Source: an uncultured Clostridia bacterium
GTDB lineage: Bacteria > Bacillota > Clostridia > Christensenellales > CAG-314
Length of the DNA: 8,381 nucleotides
Assembly (NCBI GenBank): GCA_937915515.1
Contig: CALGIK010000073.1
Location: 1-8,381, forward strand
Direction: 5' to 3'
The position numbers were made by a program, and so were the translations under genes. Position 1 is the stretch's first letter, and each line of letters opens with the position of its first letter. Positions 1-5,186 of this stretch are shown here, piece after piece. The notes under the pieces were generated by a model. That model worked only from the letters and a program-made list of their open reading frames with translations, was not told where the DNA came from and made no database searches.

Positions 1-332
1 CCTATCGGTGTTTTTGAAACTGCGGCGACCAAAATATTGCCGCTGTGGCTGATACTAAAACAGCATTTATCGCTTATCCATTTTCCGTTTTGGGTTTTTT
101 CAAAAATAATCTGTCTTGCGTCAATTCCAAAGCTTTGTCTTAAAGCATGACACAGTAAACTCCAAACTCTTTCTTTCTGATTTTTTACAACGACGTTTTT
201 GCAATTATTTATCTCGTTTTGGCGTATATCAGGCAAAAAAATACTGTCGGCTTTAATACTGTCAATATCGCTTAAATAAACAAATACAGTATTTTTCGCT
301 GCTGTATTTATAATATCTTCTTCCTCTATCAA
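1..332 (-). CDS. Sfp-type 4'-phosphopantetheinyl transferase, N-terminal part (cut by window edge)
   Basis: Seen: translating the minus strand from a TTG at 332 gives 110 complete codons open to the left edge. The last part reads W-I-S-D-K, then FSISHSGNILVAAVS and TPIG (residues 85-111). This matches the substrate/CoA-binding core of the Sfp/Gsp/AcpT family, where a Lys, then FSxSHSG, then a strand ending in the P-[IV]-G of the G-[VI]-D-[IV]-E metal site are conserved. The metal-binding residues lie beyond the edge. The TTG start is chosen because AGAGGG sits 5 nt upstream (343-338) and no ATG fits. Known: these enzymes move 4'-phosphopantetheine from CoA to a serine of carrier proteins in fatty-acid, polyketide or peptide synthesis. 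Inferred: the carrier protein is unknown. The gene is divergent from a PlsC-like gene, which fits acyl-lipid metabolism. Full family length is about 200-230 residues, so roughly half is present. Confidence 0.8.
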   Translation of the reverse strand, partial: MIEEEDIINTAAKNTVFVYLSDIDSIKADSIFLPDIRQNEINNCKNVVVKNQKERVWSLLCHALRQSFGIDARQIIFEKTQNGKWISDKCCFSISHSGNILVAAVSKTPI

Positions 333-350
333 TTTTACCCTCTTAGTTTA

Positions 351-379
351 ATTATAAGTAAACTAACGCAAAAAGTCAA
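351..379 (-). promoter_or_regulatory. Sigma-A-type promoter for the phosphopantetheinyl transferase gene
   Basis: On the minus strand, TTGACT (379-374) and a perfect TATAAT (356-351) are separated by exactly 17 bp. Transcription would start near 344, giving a very short leader with the AGAGGG ribosome binding site almost at the 5' end and the TTG start at 332. This is the best-matching promoter in the window. Confidence 0.75.
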
Positions 380-422
380 ACACAGTAAACTCAGCCCATA
401 ATCAAAAATTCAAACAAAAATC

Positions 423-452
423 TTGTTCATTTATTAAAGAATGTGCTATAAT
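423..452 (+). promoter_or_regulatory. Promoter of the PlsC-like acyltransferase gene
   Basis: TTGTTC (423-428) and a perfect TATAAT (447-452) lie 18 bp apart, and TG at 444-445 forms an extended -10 element. Transcription would start near 459. It is divergent from the leftward promoter at 379-351, so the two genes share about 70 bp of control region. Confidence 0.7.
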
Positions 453-478
453 GATTACGAAAATTTAAGGAAGTATAA

Positions 479-490
479 ATGCACCTATGA
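479..490 (+). CDS. Three-codon leader mini-ORF (Met-His-Leu-stop)
   Basis: ATG CAC CTA TGA runs from 479 to 490. The ribosome binding site AAGGAAG (467-473) is 5 nt from this ATG, an ideal distance, but 13 nt from the ATG at 487 that opens the acyltransferase reading frame. The mini-ORF stop overlaps that second ATG in the arrangement ATGA. This suggests ribosomes initiate at 479, stop after three codons and re-initiate at 487, or that the two starts compete. Translation of the mini-ORF is inferred; the overlap and spacing are seen directly. Confidence 0.4.
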   Translation: MHL

Positions 491-1317
491 TAGAAAACAA
501 ATATACCGATATTATTAAGGAATGCGAACTCAAAGGCGAATTTAATGTCGAGATTACCAAAATATCAGCGGTAAACCCCGATCAAAAACGCAAATATCTT
601 TATACTGATGTATTCAGCCACATTTTCTATTTTATAATGCGCCTTTTGGTTATCGTGCTTGCCCCGTTAATAGGCTTTTTTGGTTTTAGACTAAAGGTAA
701 AGGGGCGCAAAAATCTGCGTGCCGCGCTAAAAACAGGCGCAATAAGCGTAAGCAATCACGTTTTGCTTATGGAAAGTCTTTTTCTTAAAAACACAACCTT
801 TAAACGTTATTATTATGTCGGCGGCGTGCAGAACAACAAAACAGGTTTTGGCGGCTATTTTATCAATGTTATGGGCAACCTACCGCTGTCTACCGAATTA
901 TCAAGCAAAAAAAAGCTTGACGGAGTAATTACCAAACTTCTTGATACAAAACACCTTGTTCATATAGACCCCGAAGCAACTATGTGGATAGGATATGATA
1001 AAATACGTCCTTTTTTTAACGGAGCTTTCCATTTTGCCGCAAAAAACAAAAAACCTGTATTACCTATTGTTTTTTTAATAACACCGTCAACAAAAGAAGA
1101 TAAGTTTTTTGGCTGCAGATACCGTGTAACGATGCAAATTCTGCCTCCGATTAATGCCGATACTTCTCTCCCTTTTAAGGAGCAGGTCGTTTTTTTGCGA
1201 GAAACTGCGCGTAATAATATTATAAAAGCGGCGGAAGAATTTTACGGCTATCCTGTCGACGTGACAAAAATCGATTTCAAAAAATATTACGGCGTGGATA
1301 AACAGCAGCAGAGATAA
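487..1317 (+). CDS. PlsC-like (LPLAT superfamily) 1-acylglycerol-3-phosphate acyltransferase
   Basis: Role: probable transfer of an acyl group to lysophosphatidate or a related lysolipid at the inner face of the membrane, a step in phospholipid synthesis. Seen in the 276 residues: a hydrophobic anchor at about 43-68; the catalytic block S-N-H-V-L-L-M-E with His91 and Glu96; a motif-III region D-P-E-A-T-M-W (161-167) in place of the usual P-E-G-T-R; then IRPFFNGAF (173-181) and K-P-V-L-P-I-V (189-195), corresponding to the G-A-F...P-x-x-P block of the family. The acid of the usual HX4D dyad is Glu, as in LpxL/HtrB-type acyltransferases (HX4E). P-E-x-x-M-W variants are, from memory, found in a clostridial subfamily. 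The ATG at 487 has its ribosome binding site 13 nt away, behind a mini-ORF. The gene is single, with its own promoter and terminator. The superfamily is sure; the exact acceptor lipid is not. Confidence 0.85.
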   Translation: MIENKYTDIIKECELKGEFNVEITKISAVNPDQKRKYLYTDVFSHIFYFIMRLLVIVLAPLIGFFGFRLKVKGRKNLRAALKTGAISVSNHVLLMESLFLKNTTFKRYYYVGGVQNNKTGFGGYFINVMGNLPLSTELSSKKKLDGVITKLLDTKHLVHIDPEATMWIGYDKIRPFFNGAFHFAAKNKKPVLPIVFLITPSTKEDKFFGCRYRVTMQILPPINADTSLPFKEQVVFLRETARNNIIKAAEEFYGYPVDVTKIDFKKYYGVDKQQQR

Positions 1318-1343
1318 ACAGAAGTTATAAAAAATTGGCATTT

Positions 1344-1378
1344 AAAAAACGCATTTTCATCAAATGCGTTTTTTGTTA
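1344..1378. terminator. Bidirectional rho-independent terminator between convergent genes
   Basis: A 13-bp perfect stem pairs 1344-1356 with 1362-1374 around a 5-nt loop (TCATC). The stem starts with six A and ends with six T, so it can stop transcription from both the acyltransferase gene (ending at 1317) and the leftward hydrolase gene (ending at 1405). Confidence 0.9.
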
Positions 1379-1404
1379 TAGAAATTTTATCTTATTTAAT
1401 AGTC

Positions 1405-3369
1405 TTAGCCCCAGACATAGGTGTACGAAGCGGCAGTATTAGCAACAGTTATAATTGTAAACAGCAAGGTGTTTATAAAGGCGCCTAACCATATATTGCC
1501 TGTTTTTTCGTAACACAGTCTGCTGATAATAGTTGCCAAAATGAGGATGGGGATAATGGGGAATAACACAATAAAGGTCAAATTCACATCCGGCCATTGC
1601 AAAACTCCCGTTGACGTAAATGTGCTGTATTGAATAATAAATACCAACAGTATTCCAAAAATGTTAAAGAAAGCATTGATGGCAATACTTGCCCAAAGGG
1701 ACAAATTTCTGACCTCGTAGGTTTGGTTTAATATGGCGTTTAAGGTATAGAATATACCAAAATACATGGCGTATCTTAGCATTGTGGGCAGCATTACACC
1801 GATGTTAAATACCTTAACGTCAAAGGTCCATATTCTGAAGTCTGTCTTCCATATCCACCAGTTAATATATAATACCAAATACATAAGAGCAACCACTATC
1901 GCCGCCAAAAACAGTGTTTTGATTAAAGAACCTAAGCCCCCTTCTATACGAGCTGTCGCAAAAGGATTGGATGTCCTTAAGGGCAAATCGGGGTTATTGT
2001 CGCTGCGTATACGGTTGATTATCGCGTTTATTGCCCATGCCACGAGTATAATCGCCGTTGCAAACAATATTACTATAATTGCCCAAAGAGCAACAAAGTT
2101 TGTTGTATCCTGAGGATACAATTGCGTAAGCGGGAACCATCCCGTCGTGCCGTTACGCACCCATTTTATAGAGAAACCTGCAAACAAAGTAATCAGTATT
2201 GCGGGAATCCAATAAAGCAAATTCTTTTGGACACCTTTGAGTTCGGGTAAATACATTGCATTGGTAGACAATTGTTGACCTTCAGCTACGGCAACATGAC
2301 GTTTGCGTAGTCTTTCAAACAGCGGAACATCAAGCAATAATGTTACAAGGGGGAACAGCAACGCAAAAAATCCCAACAGTCCTATACAAGAGAAAAATTC
2401 CTTTATTGGCCAAAGCTGATTTGTACCCGCTATTGTCTTAAAGCCTGTAGGTGTACCGAAAGCGGTATAAAAGAAATTGACAACGTGTCCTGCGCTTTCT
2501 ACCGAAAAGTGGTTTAACGGATGGATTTCCTTGCTTTCGTAAACAACTCTGAATGCGCCCGGAGCGGCTGTACCTTCTGCAACGGGAGTCAAAACGCCGC
2601 CGATATATATACCGCCGTTTTCTATATTTATTTCTGACAATGCCGCCGTGTCTACGCCTACAAAAGCTGCAGCAGCTTTCGAATGCAGATATTGTCTGCT
2701 TATCGTACGATTATCGTTTATATCGGTACTGGTATAAAAGAATTCGTCATCTCTGGCTTTCAAGTTGCCCACAGGCACATCGGCAGCGGCGCCCATAAAG
2801 GACGACCAACCCTGCAATAATCCTGCGGATACAATTTTCGTATTGATATCAGCTGCCAAAACAGATGCAGCCGTATATCCGCCCATTGAGTGACCGCTTA
2901 TTCCTATTTTTGTTTGGTCAACATAAGGCAAATTATATAGGTATTTTGCGCTGTCGTACAAACCGTTAGTTGCCGTCAAAGCGTTGGTATTACCCGTATT
3001 GTTATAATTGCCGTGACCTTCTCTGTCAACCGTCAATACAACAAAACCGCGGCGCGCCAACTCTATGGCGTTTTGCAGTTGCAGCTCTCTGTTATTTAAA
3101 TAACCGTGAGTCAACACCACTGCCGGCAGCTTGTTGTTATCACGTGCTTCTTTTGGCACGAACAAGATACCGCTTACTACTTTACCGTTTACAGTTACTC
3201 CGGCATCGGTTGCCAAAGTGCCTGTATTGGTAGCGTTGCGTAAATCAAATACCTTGACGGTAAAGAAGTTTGATTGAAAGAGCGCCGCAAAAAATCCGCT
3301 CAACAGGATGATAGCTAAAATTATTGCTAAAGTAATCCATGTTCTTTTGCGTTTTTTAAAAAAGCACAT
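1405..3369 (-). CDS. Membrane-anchored alpha/beta hydrolase with C-terminal multi-spanning membrane domain
   Basis: Seen, counting from the ATG at 3369 (654 residues): a basic start (K-K-R-K-R) and one membrane segment at about 11-31; then an alpha/beta hydrolase domain at about 45-305 with the oxyanion strand L-T-H-G-Y (86-90), D-R-E-G-H-G (115-120) and the nucleophile elbow GHSMGG (159-164, Ser161). His287 or His295 may be the catalytic histidine. From about 325 on there are some eight hydrophobic segments to the C-terminus. The in-frame ATG at 3456 is rejected because GGAGGA (3383-3378) is ideally placed 8 nt before 3369 and the extra 29 residues look non-coding. Inferred: the hydrolase domain, next to a single N-terminal anchor with positive residues inside, faces the outside and acts on an ester, peptide or lipid there. 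The membrane domain resembles no family I can name. Substrate unknown. It is divergent from another alpha/beta hydrolase gene. Confidence 0.75.
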   Translation of the reverse strand: MCFFKKRKRTWITLAIILAIILLSGFFAALFQSNFFTVKVFDLRNATNTGTLATDAGVTVNGKVVSGILFVPKEARDNNKLPAVVLTHGYLNNRELQLQNAIELARRGFVVLTVDREGHGNYNNTGNTNALTATNGLYDSAKYLYNLPYVDQTKIGISGHSMGGYTAASVLAADINTKIVSAGLLQGWSSFMGAAADVPVGNLKARDDEFFYTSTDINDNRTISRQYLHSKAAAAFVGVDTAALSEINIENGGIYIGGVLTPVAEGTAAPGAFRVVYESKEIHPLNHFSVESAGHVVNFFYTAFGTPTGFKTIAGTNQLWPIKEFFSCIGLLGFFALLFPLVTLLLDVPLFERLRKRHVAVAEGQQLSTNAMYLPELKGVQKNLLYWIPAILITLFAGFSIKWVRNGTTGWFPLTQLYPQDTTNFVALWAIIVILFATAIILVAWAINAIINRIRSDNNPDLPLRTSNPFATARIEGGLGSLIKTLFLAAIVVALMYLVLYINWWIWKTDFRIWTFDVKVFNIGVMLPTMLRYAMYFGIFYTLNAILNQTYEVRNLSLWASIAINAFFNIFGILLVFIIQYSTFTSTGVLQWPDVNLTFIVLFPIIPILILATIISRLCYEKTGNIWLGAFINTLLFTIITVANTAASYTYVWG

Positions 3370-3418
3370 ATCTTTTATCCTCCAAATTTTTGATTTCTTT
3401 GCATAATCTAACACAAAA

Positions 3419-3448
3419 ATAATCTCTTTTAAGTTGTCTAATTGTCGA
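3419..3448 (-). promoter_or_regulatory. Possible promoter of the membrane hydrolase gene
   Basis: On the minus strand TCGACA (3448-3443, 5 of 6 to the -35 consensus) and GATTAT (3424-3419, 4 of 6 to the -10 consensus) are 18 bp apart. The start would be near 3412, about 43 nt before the ATG at 3369. The region is AT-rich, so other matches are possible. Confidence 0.35.
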
Positions 3449-3454
3449 AAAGAC

Positions 3455-3488
3455 ACAAGTTTTGATTTAAATACAAATCAAAAATTGT
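3455..3488. repeat. Inverted repeat in the divergent promoter region
   Basis: Two 14-nt arms, ACAAGTTTTGATTT (3455-3468) and AAATCAAAAATTGT (3475-3488), are reverse complements with one mismatch around a 6-nt spacer. The element lies just upstream of the possible -35 of the leftward hydrolase gene and about 65 bp upstream of the -35 of the rightward gene. A regulator-binding site is one explanation; no regulator gene is visible nearby. Confidence 0.55.
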
Positions 3489-3553
3489 TTAGTTATAGTT
3501 TTACTAATTTTTTAAAAAAAATAATACTTTTTATTAAAAATATTGATAAAGTC

Positions 3554-3580
3554 TTGAAAAGGGTTAAAAATTGTGATAAT
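3554..3580 (+). promoter_or_regulatory. Promoter of the Mbeg1-like hydrolase gene
   Basis: TTGAAA (3554-3559) is followed after 15 bp by GATAAT (3575-3580), which carries an upstream TG (3572-3573) as an extended -10 element. TAATAT (3577-3582), at 17 bp, is an alternative -10. Transcription would start near 3587, giving a leader of about 14 nt that includes the ribosome binding site. The A/T-rich tract upstream (about 3500-3545) could act as an UP element. Confidence 0.5.
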
Positions 3581-3600
3581 ATACTTAAATAAGAGGGCAA

Positions 3601-4743
3601 ATGGCAAATTTAATCGATTATATAGAGTGGCGCGGCGATCTTGATTTTTATAAGGATCCTCTCAATTTAATAGACTGTGTTTGTTACAGCCAACTTGCTA
3701 TTATTAATTTGTCGGGGCTATTTAACGACTGTAGTATAAAGTTGTCAAAATTATTCGACTGCTATGCGGACAATGGCCGTATCGAAAAATCTTTAGGCGC
3801 TATTGTGCCCTATGATATAAACTTTTTATTTAAAAAAATGGCTTGCTGCACCCGTTTTAAAGATACAATCGCCTGCGGTTATGTTTACGAGTCGGACTTA
3901 AACAAAAAAACGCAGTTTTCCGCCGTTACTTTTGACAACGATTTATACAGATTAATAGTTTTTAGCGGCACAGACGATACTATCGTAGGTTGGGAGGAAA
4001 ATTTTACCTTATTGAACGAACGTCCTACCTATGCTCAAACACAAGCCGTAAAATATCTTAAAGAGCACGCCGATTTTGACGGGGAAGTTTTTGTATTAGG
4101 TCACAGCAAAGGCGGAAACCTTGCTCTTTACTCCTTTCTGCACAGCGATTTAAAGACAGCTTCAAAAATAAACAAATGTATTTGCATAGACGGTCCGGGA
4201 TTAAAAGACAGCGACTTTGATTGTCCCGTTTTTAAAACATACAGCAATAAAACGCTGTCCATTTTACCCGAATCAAGCATTATCGGCAGACTTTTTAGCC
4301 ATAGGGAAAATGAGATTATCGTAAAAAGCAGTCAGACAGGTATGTTTCAACATGACTGCTTGAGCTGGCAAGTAATATGTAATCGTTTTGTTACAGCGGA
4401 AAAACTTAGCACTCTGTCTCAAAAAATCGAGATTTTGATAAAAGATATAATAAGCAAAATGGATATGAGCGCAAAATACGTTTTTGTCAGCACCTTGTTT
4501 AAAATGCTTTATGCTTCAGACAGTTTGACCTTAAGTGATTTGGAAACAAAAAGAGCTTCTCTGTTGACTTCTTACGTAAAGCTTAATAAGGACGAAAAAA
4601 AGGTTTTTAATTCCGTAATGGCTCAGCTTATTAAGGATTCCTCTGTGCGGAAAATGTTTGTAAACGATTTAAAACAGCTAAGATTGTCCAAAGCCGATTT
4701 TATCGAAAAACGTCAGCAGCTTTTAGCGGAAATCAATTCATAA
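3601..4743 (+). CDS. Mbeg1-like (DUF2974) alpha/beta hydrolase
   Basis: Seen in the 380 residues: the opening N-L-I-D-Y-I-E-W-R-G-D, typical of the family; I-V-F-S-G-T-D-D-T (119-127), which fits the oxyanion region of lipase-like folds; the nucleophile elbow GHSKGGN (167-173, Ser169); C-I-D-G-P-G (195-200); and the block M-F-Q-H-D-C-L-S-W-Q-V (248-258), where His251 is the likely catalytic histidine. The last 120 residues are mostly helical and charged. There is no signal peptide or membrane segment, so the protein is probably cytoplasmic. Known: the family is lipase-like, widespread in Clostridia and bacilli, with no firmly established substrate. The ATG at 3601 has AGAGGG (3592-3597) only 3 nt upstream, rather close but the only fit. 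The gene is monocistronic with its own promoter and terminator, and divergent from the membrane hydrolase gene. Confidence 0.85.
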   Translation: MANLIDYIEWRGDLDFYKDPLNLIDCVCYSQLAIINLSGLFNDCSIKLSKLFDCYADNGRIEKSLGAIVPYDINFLFKKMACCTRFKDTIACGYVYESDLNKKTQFSAVTFDNDLYRLIVFSGTDDTIVGWEENFTLLNERPTYAQTQAVKYLKEHADFDGEVFVLGHSKGGNLALYSFLHSDLKTASKINKCICIDGPGLKDSDFDCPVFKTYSNKTLSILPESSIIGRLFSHRENEIIVKSSQTGMFQHDCLSWQVICNRFVTAEKLSTLSQKIEILIKDIISKMDMSAKYVFVSTLFKMLYASDSLTLSDLETKRASLLTSYVKLNKDEKKVFNSVMAQLIKDSSVRKMFVNDLKQLRLSKADFIEKRQQLLAEINS

Positions 4744-4759
4744 ACGCTTGCGTTTTTTT
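4742..4759 (+). terminator. Short rho-independent terminator of the Mbeg1-like gene
   Basis: AAACG (4742-4746), loop CTTG and CGTTT (4751-4755) form a short stem that begins inside the TAA stop codon and runs into seven T (4753-4759). The stem is only 5 bp, so termination may be leaky. The candidate -35 of the next operon (4748-4753) overlaps it. Confidence 0.55.
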
Positions 4760-4775
4760 GTATTATTGATATAAT
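4748..4775 (+). promoter_or_regulatory. Promoter of the TM1266/ABC importer operon
   Basis: A perfect TATAAT (4770-4775) has TTGCGT (4748-4753) as -35, with a 16-bp spacer. The -35 matches only at TTG. Transcription would start near 4782, immediately before the structured leader. The hexamers overlap the preceding terminator, which is a compact but possible arrangement. Confidence 0.5.
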
Positions 4776-4785
4776 AATATTATTA
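4772..4785. repeat. Perfect 14-bp palindrome at the operon start site
   Basis: TAATAATATTATTA is its own reverse complement and covers the end of the -10 element and the predicted start site. A second, overlapping inverted repeat, TATTATT (4761-4767) and AATAATA (4773-4779), surrounds the -10. A repressor bound here would block transcription. Pure A/T palindromes also arise by chance in AT-rich DNA, so operator function is only suggested. Confidence 0.35.
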
Positions 4786-4901
4786 AGGTTGCTAAACGGA
4801 AAGGTGCGCCTGACCGCAAAGGACGTAAACATAAGGGATTTTTTCGGCAAGATGCCGATATAAATTTTTGTTACCTCCTTTGCTAAAAAGGAGGTTTTTC
4901 T
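4782..4901 (+). promoter_or_regulatory. Candidate riboswitch/attenuator leader of the ABC importer operon (class not identified)
   Basis: Seen: a hairpin domain with outer helix ACG/CGT (4796-4798 with 4824-4826), inner helix TGCG/CGCA (4805-4808 with 4815-4818) and a purine-only internal loop between them (4799-4804 and 4819-4823), which allows tandem G-A pairs. A second hairpin pairs 4844-4849 with 4853-4858. The leader ends in a stem that buries the ribosome binding site. The strand 4816-4828 is complementary at 12 of 13 positions to 4871-4883, the anti-SD arm of that stem, so the upstream fold and the anti-SD pairing exclude each other. Inferred logic: when the aptamer is stabilised, the terminator/SD hairpin forms and the operon is off; otherwise 4816-4828 captures the anti-SD arm and the operon is on. 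No T-box, TPP, cobalamin, SAM, FMN or glycine core motif is recognisable. The GAC-x-GCAAAG segment recalls c-di-GMP-I only weakly. Confidence 0.65.
4873..4899 (+). terminator. Terminator-like hairpin sequestering the Shine-Dalgarno sequence
   Basis: A perfect 9-bp stem pairs ACCTCCTTT (4873-4881) with AAAGGAGGT (4887-4895) around a 5-nt loop, and is followed by four more T (4896-4899). The 3' arm contains the strong ribosome binding site AAAGGAGG (4887-4894), 7 nt before the ATG at 4902. The same hairpin can therefore stop transcription and hide the ribosome binding site. The T-tract is short, so translational control may dominate. Confidence 0.75.
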
Positions 4902-5156
4902 ATGCAAAACGAACAAAACAGGCTAGCGTTAATAAGCATAATTGTCGAGGATTTGGCTGCTGCTGAAAAAATCAATAATTTATTAAGCGCTTGCGGACAA
5001 TATATCGTCGGACGTATGGGTATTCCTTACCACTCAAAAAACGTCAGCGTAATGAGCGTGGTGCTTGACGCTCCTTCAGAAATAATTAATGCATTAACGG
5101 GAAAATTAGGCATGTTAAACGGTGTGTCGGCTAAAACGTTGTTTTCTAAGATTTAA
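4902..5156 (+). CDS. TM1266-family small ACT-like protein (putative iron-only hydrogenase system regulator)
   Basis: Seen: 84 residues with I-I-V-E-D (13-17), Y-I-V-G-R-M-G-I-P-Y (34-43) and V-L-D-A-P-S-E-I-I-N-A-L-T-G-K-L-G-M-L (54-72), then G-V-S-A-K-T. These are hallmarks of the TM1266 family, and the length is typical. Known: the family has a compact ferredoxin-like fold similar to the C-terminal domain of NikR and to ACT domains. It is often encoded near [FeFe]-hydrogenase maturation genes, hence its usual name, although a regulatory activity is not well proven. There is no DNA-binding domain. Inferred: as the first gene of an importer operon it may sense a small molecule linked to the imported compound. 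Its ATG is 7 nt from AAAGGAGG, which lies inside the leader hairpin, so its translation is probably controlled by RNA folding. Confidence 0.85.
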   Translation: MQNEQNRLALISIIVEDLAAAEKINNLLSACGQYIVGRMGIPYHSKNVSVMSVVLDAPSEIINALTGKLGMLNGVSAKTLFSKI

Positions 5157-5186
5157 TTAGGAAAAAATAAAAAAAGGAGAATATAT

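Noticed and set aside
1766..2113. Rightward 115-residue open frame inside the membrane hydrolase gene
   Set aside because: It is a shadow frame opposite a clear gene, with no ribosome binding site or family match. The same holds for open frames at 2553-2798, 2970-3233 and 6360-6626.
3370..3456. Longer start for the membrane hydrolase at an ATG at 3456
   Set aside because: The extra 29 residues lack a ribosome binding site and family character. They also cover the probable promoter, while GGAGGA sits ideally before the ATG at 3369.
3455..3488. Rho-independent terminator at the inverted repeat
   Set aside because: It lies between two divergent genes, so no transcript needs ending there, and it has A/T-only flanks without a GC-rich stem.
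4786..4860. c-di-GMP-I (GEMM) riboswitch
   Set aside because: Only GAC-x-GCAAAG and the terminal hairpin ending GCCGAT resemble it. The GGCAAA...GAAA first stem and the conserved CTAA segment are not found in the right order, and an uptake operon is not a typical target.
4786..4860. TPP riboswitch, suggested by the ThiXYZ-like importer
   Set aside because: Neither CTGAGA nor the CTGGATAATGCCAG-type conserved segments are present.
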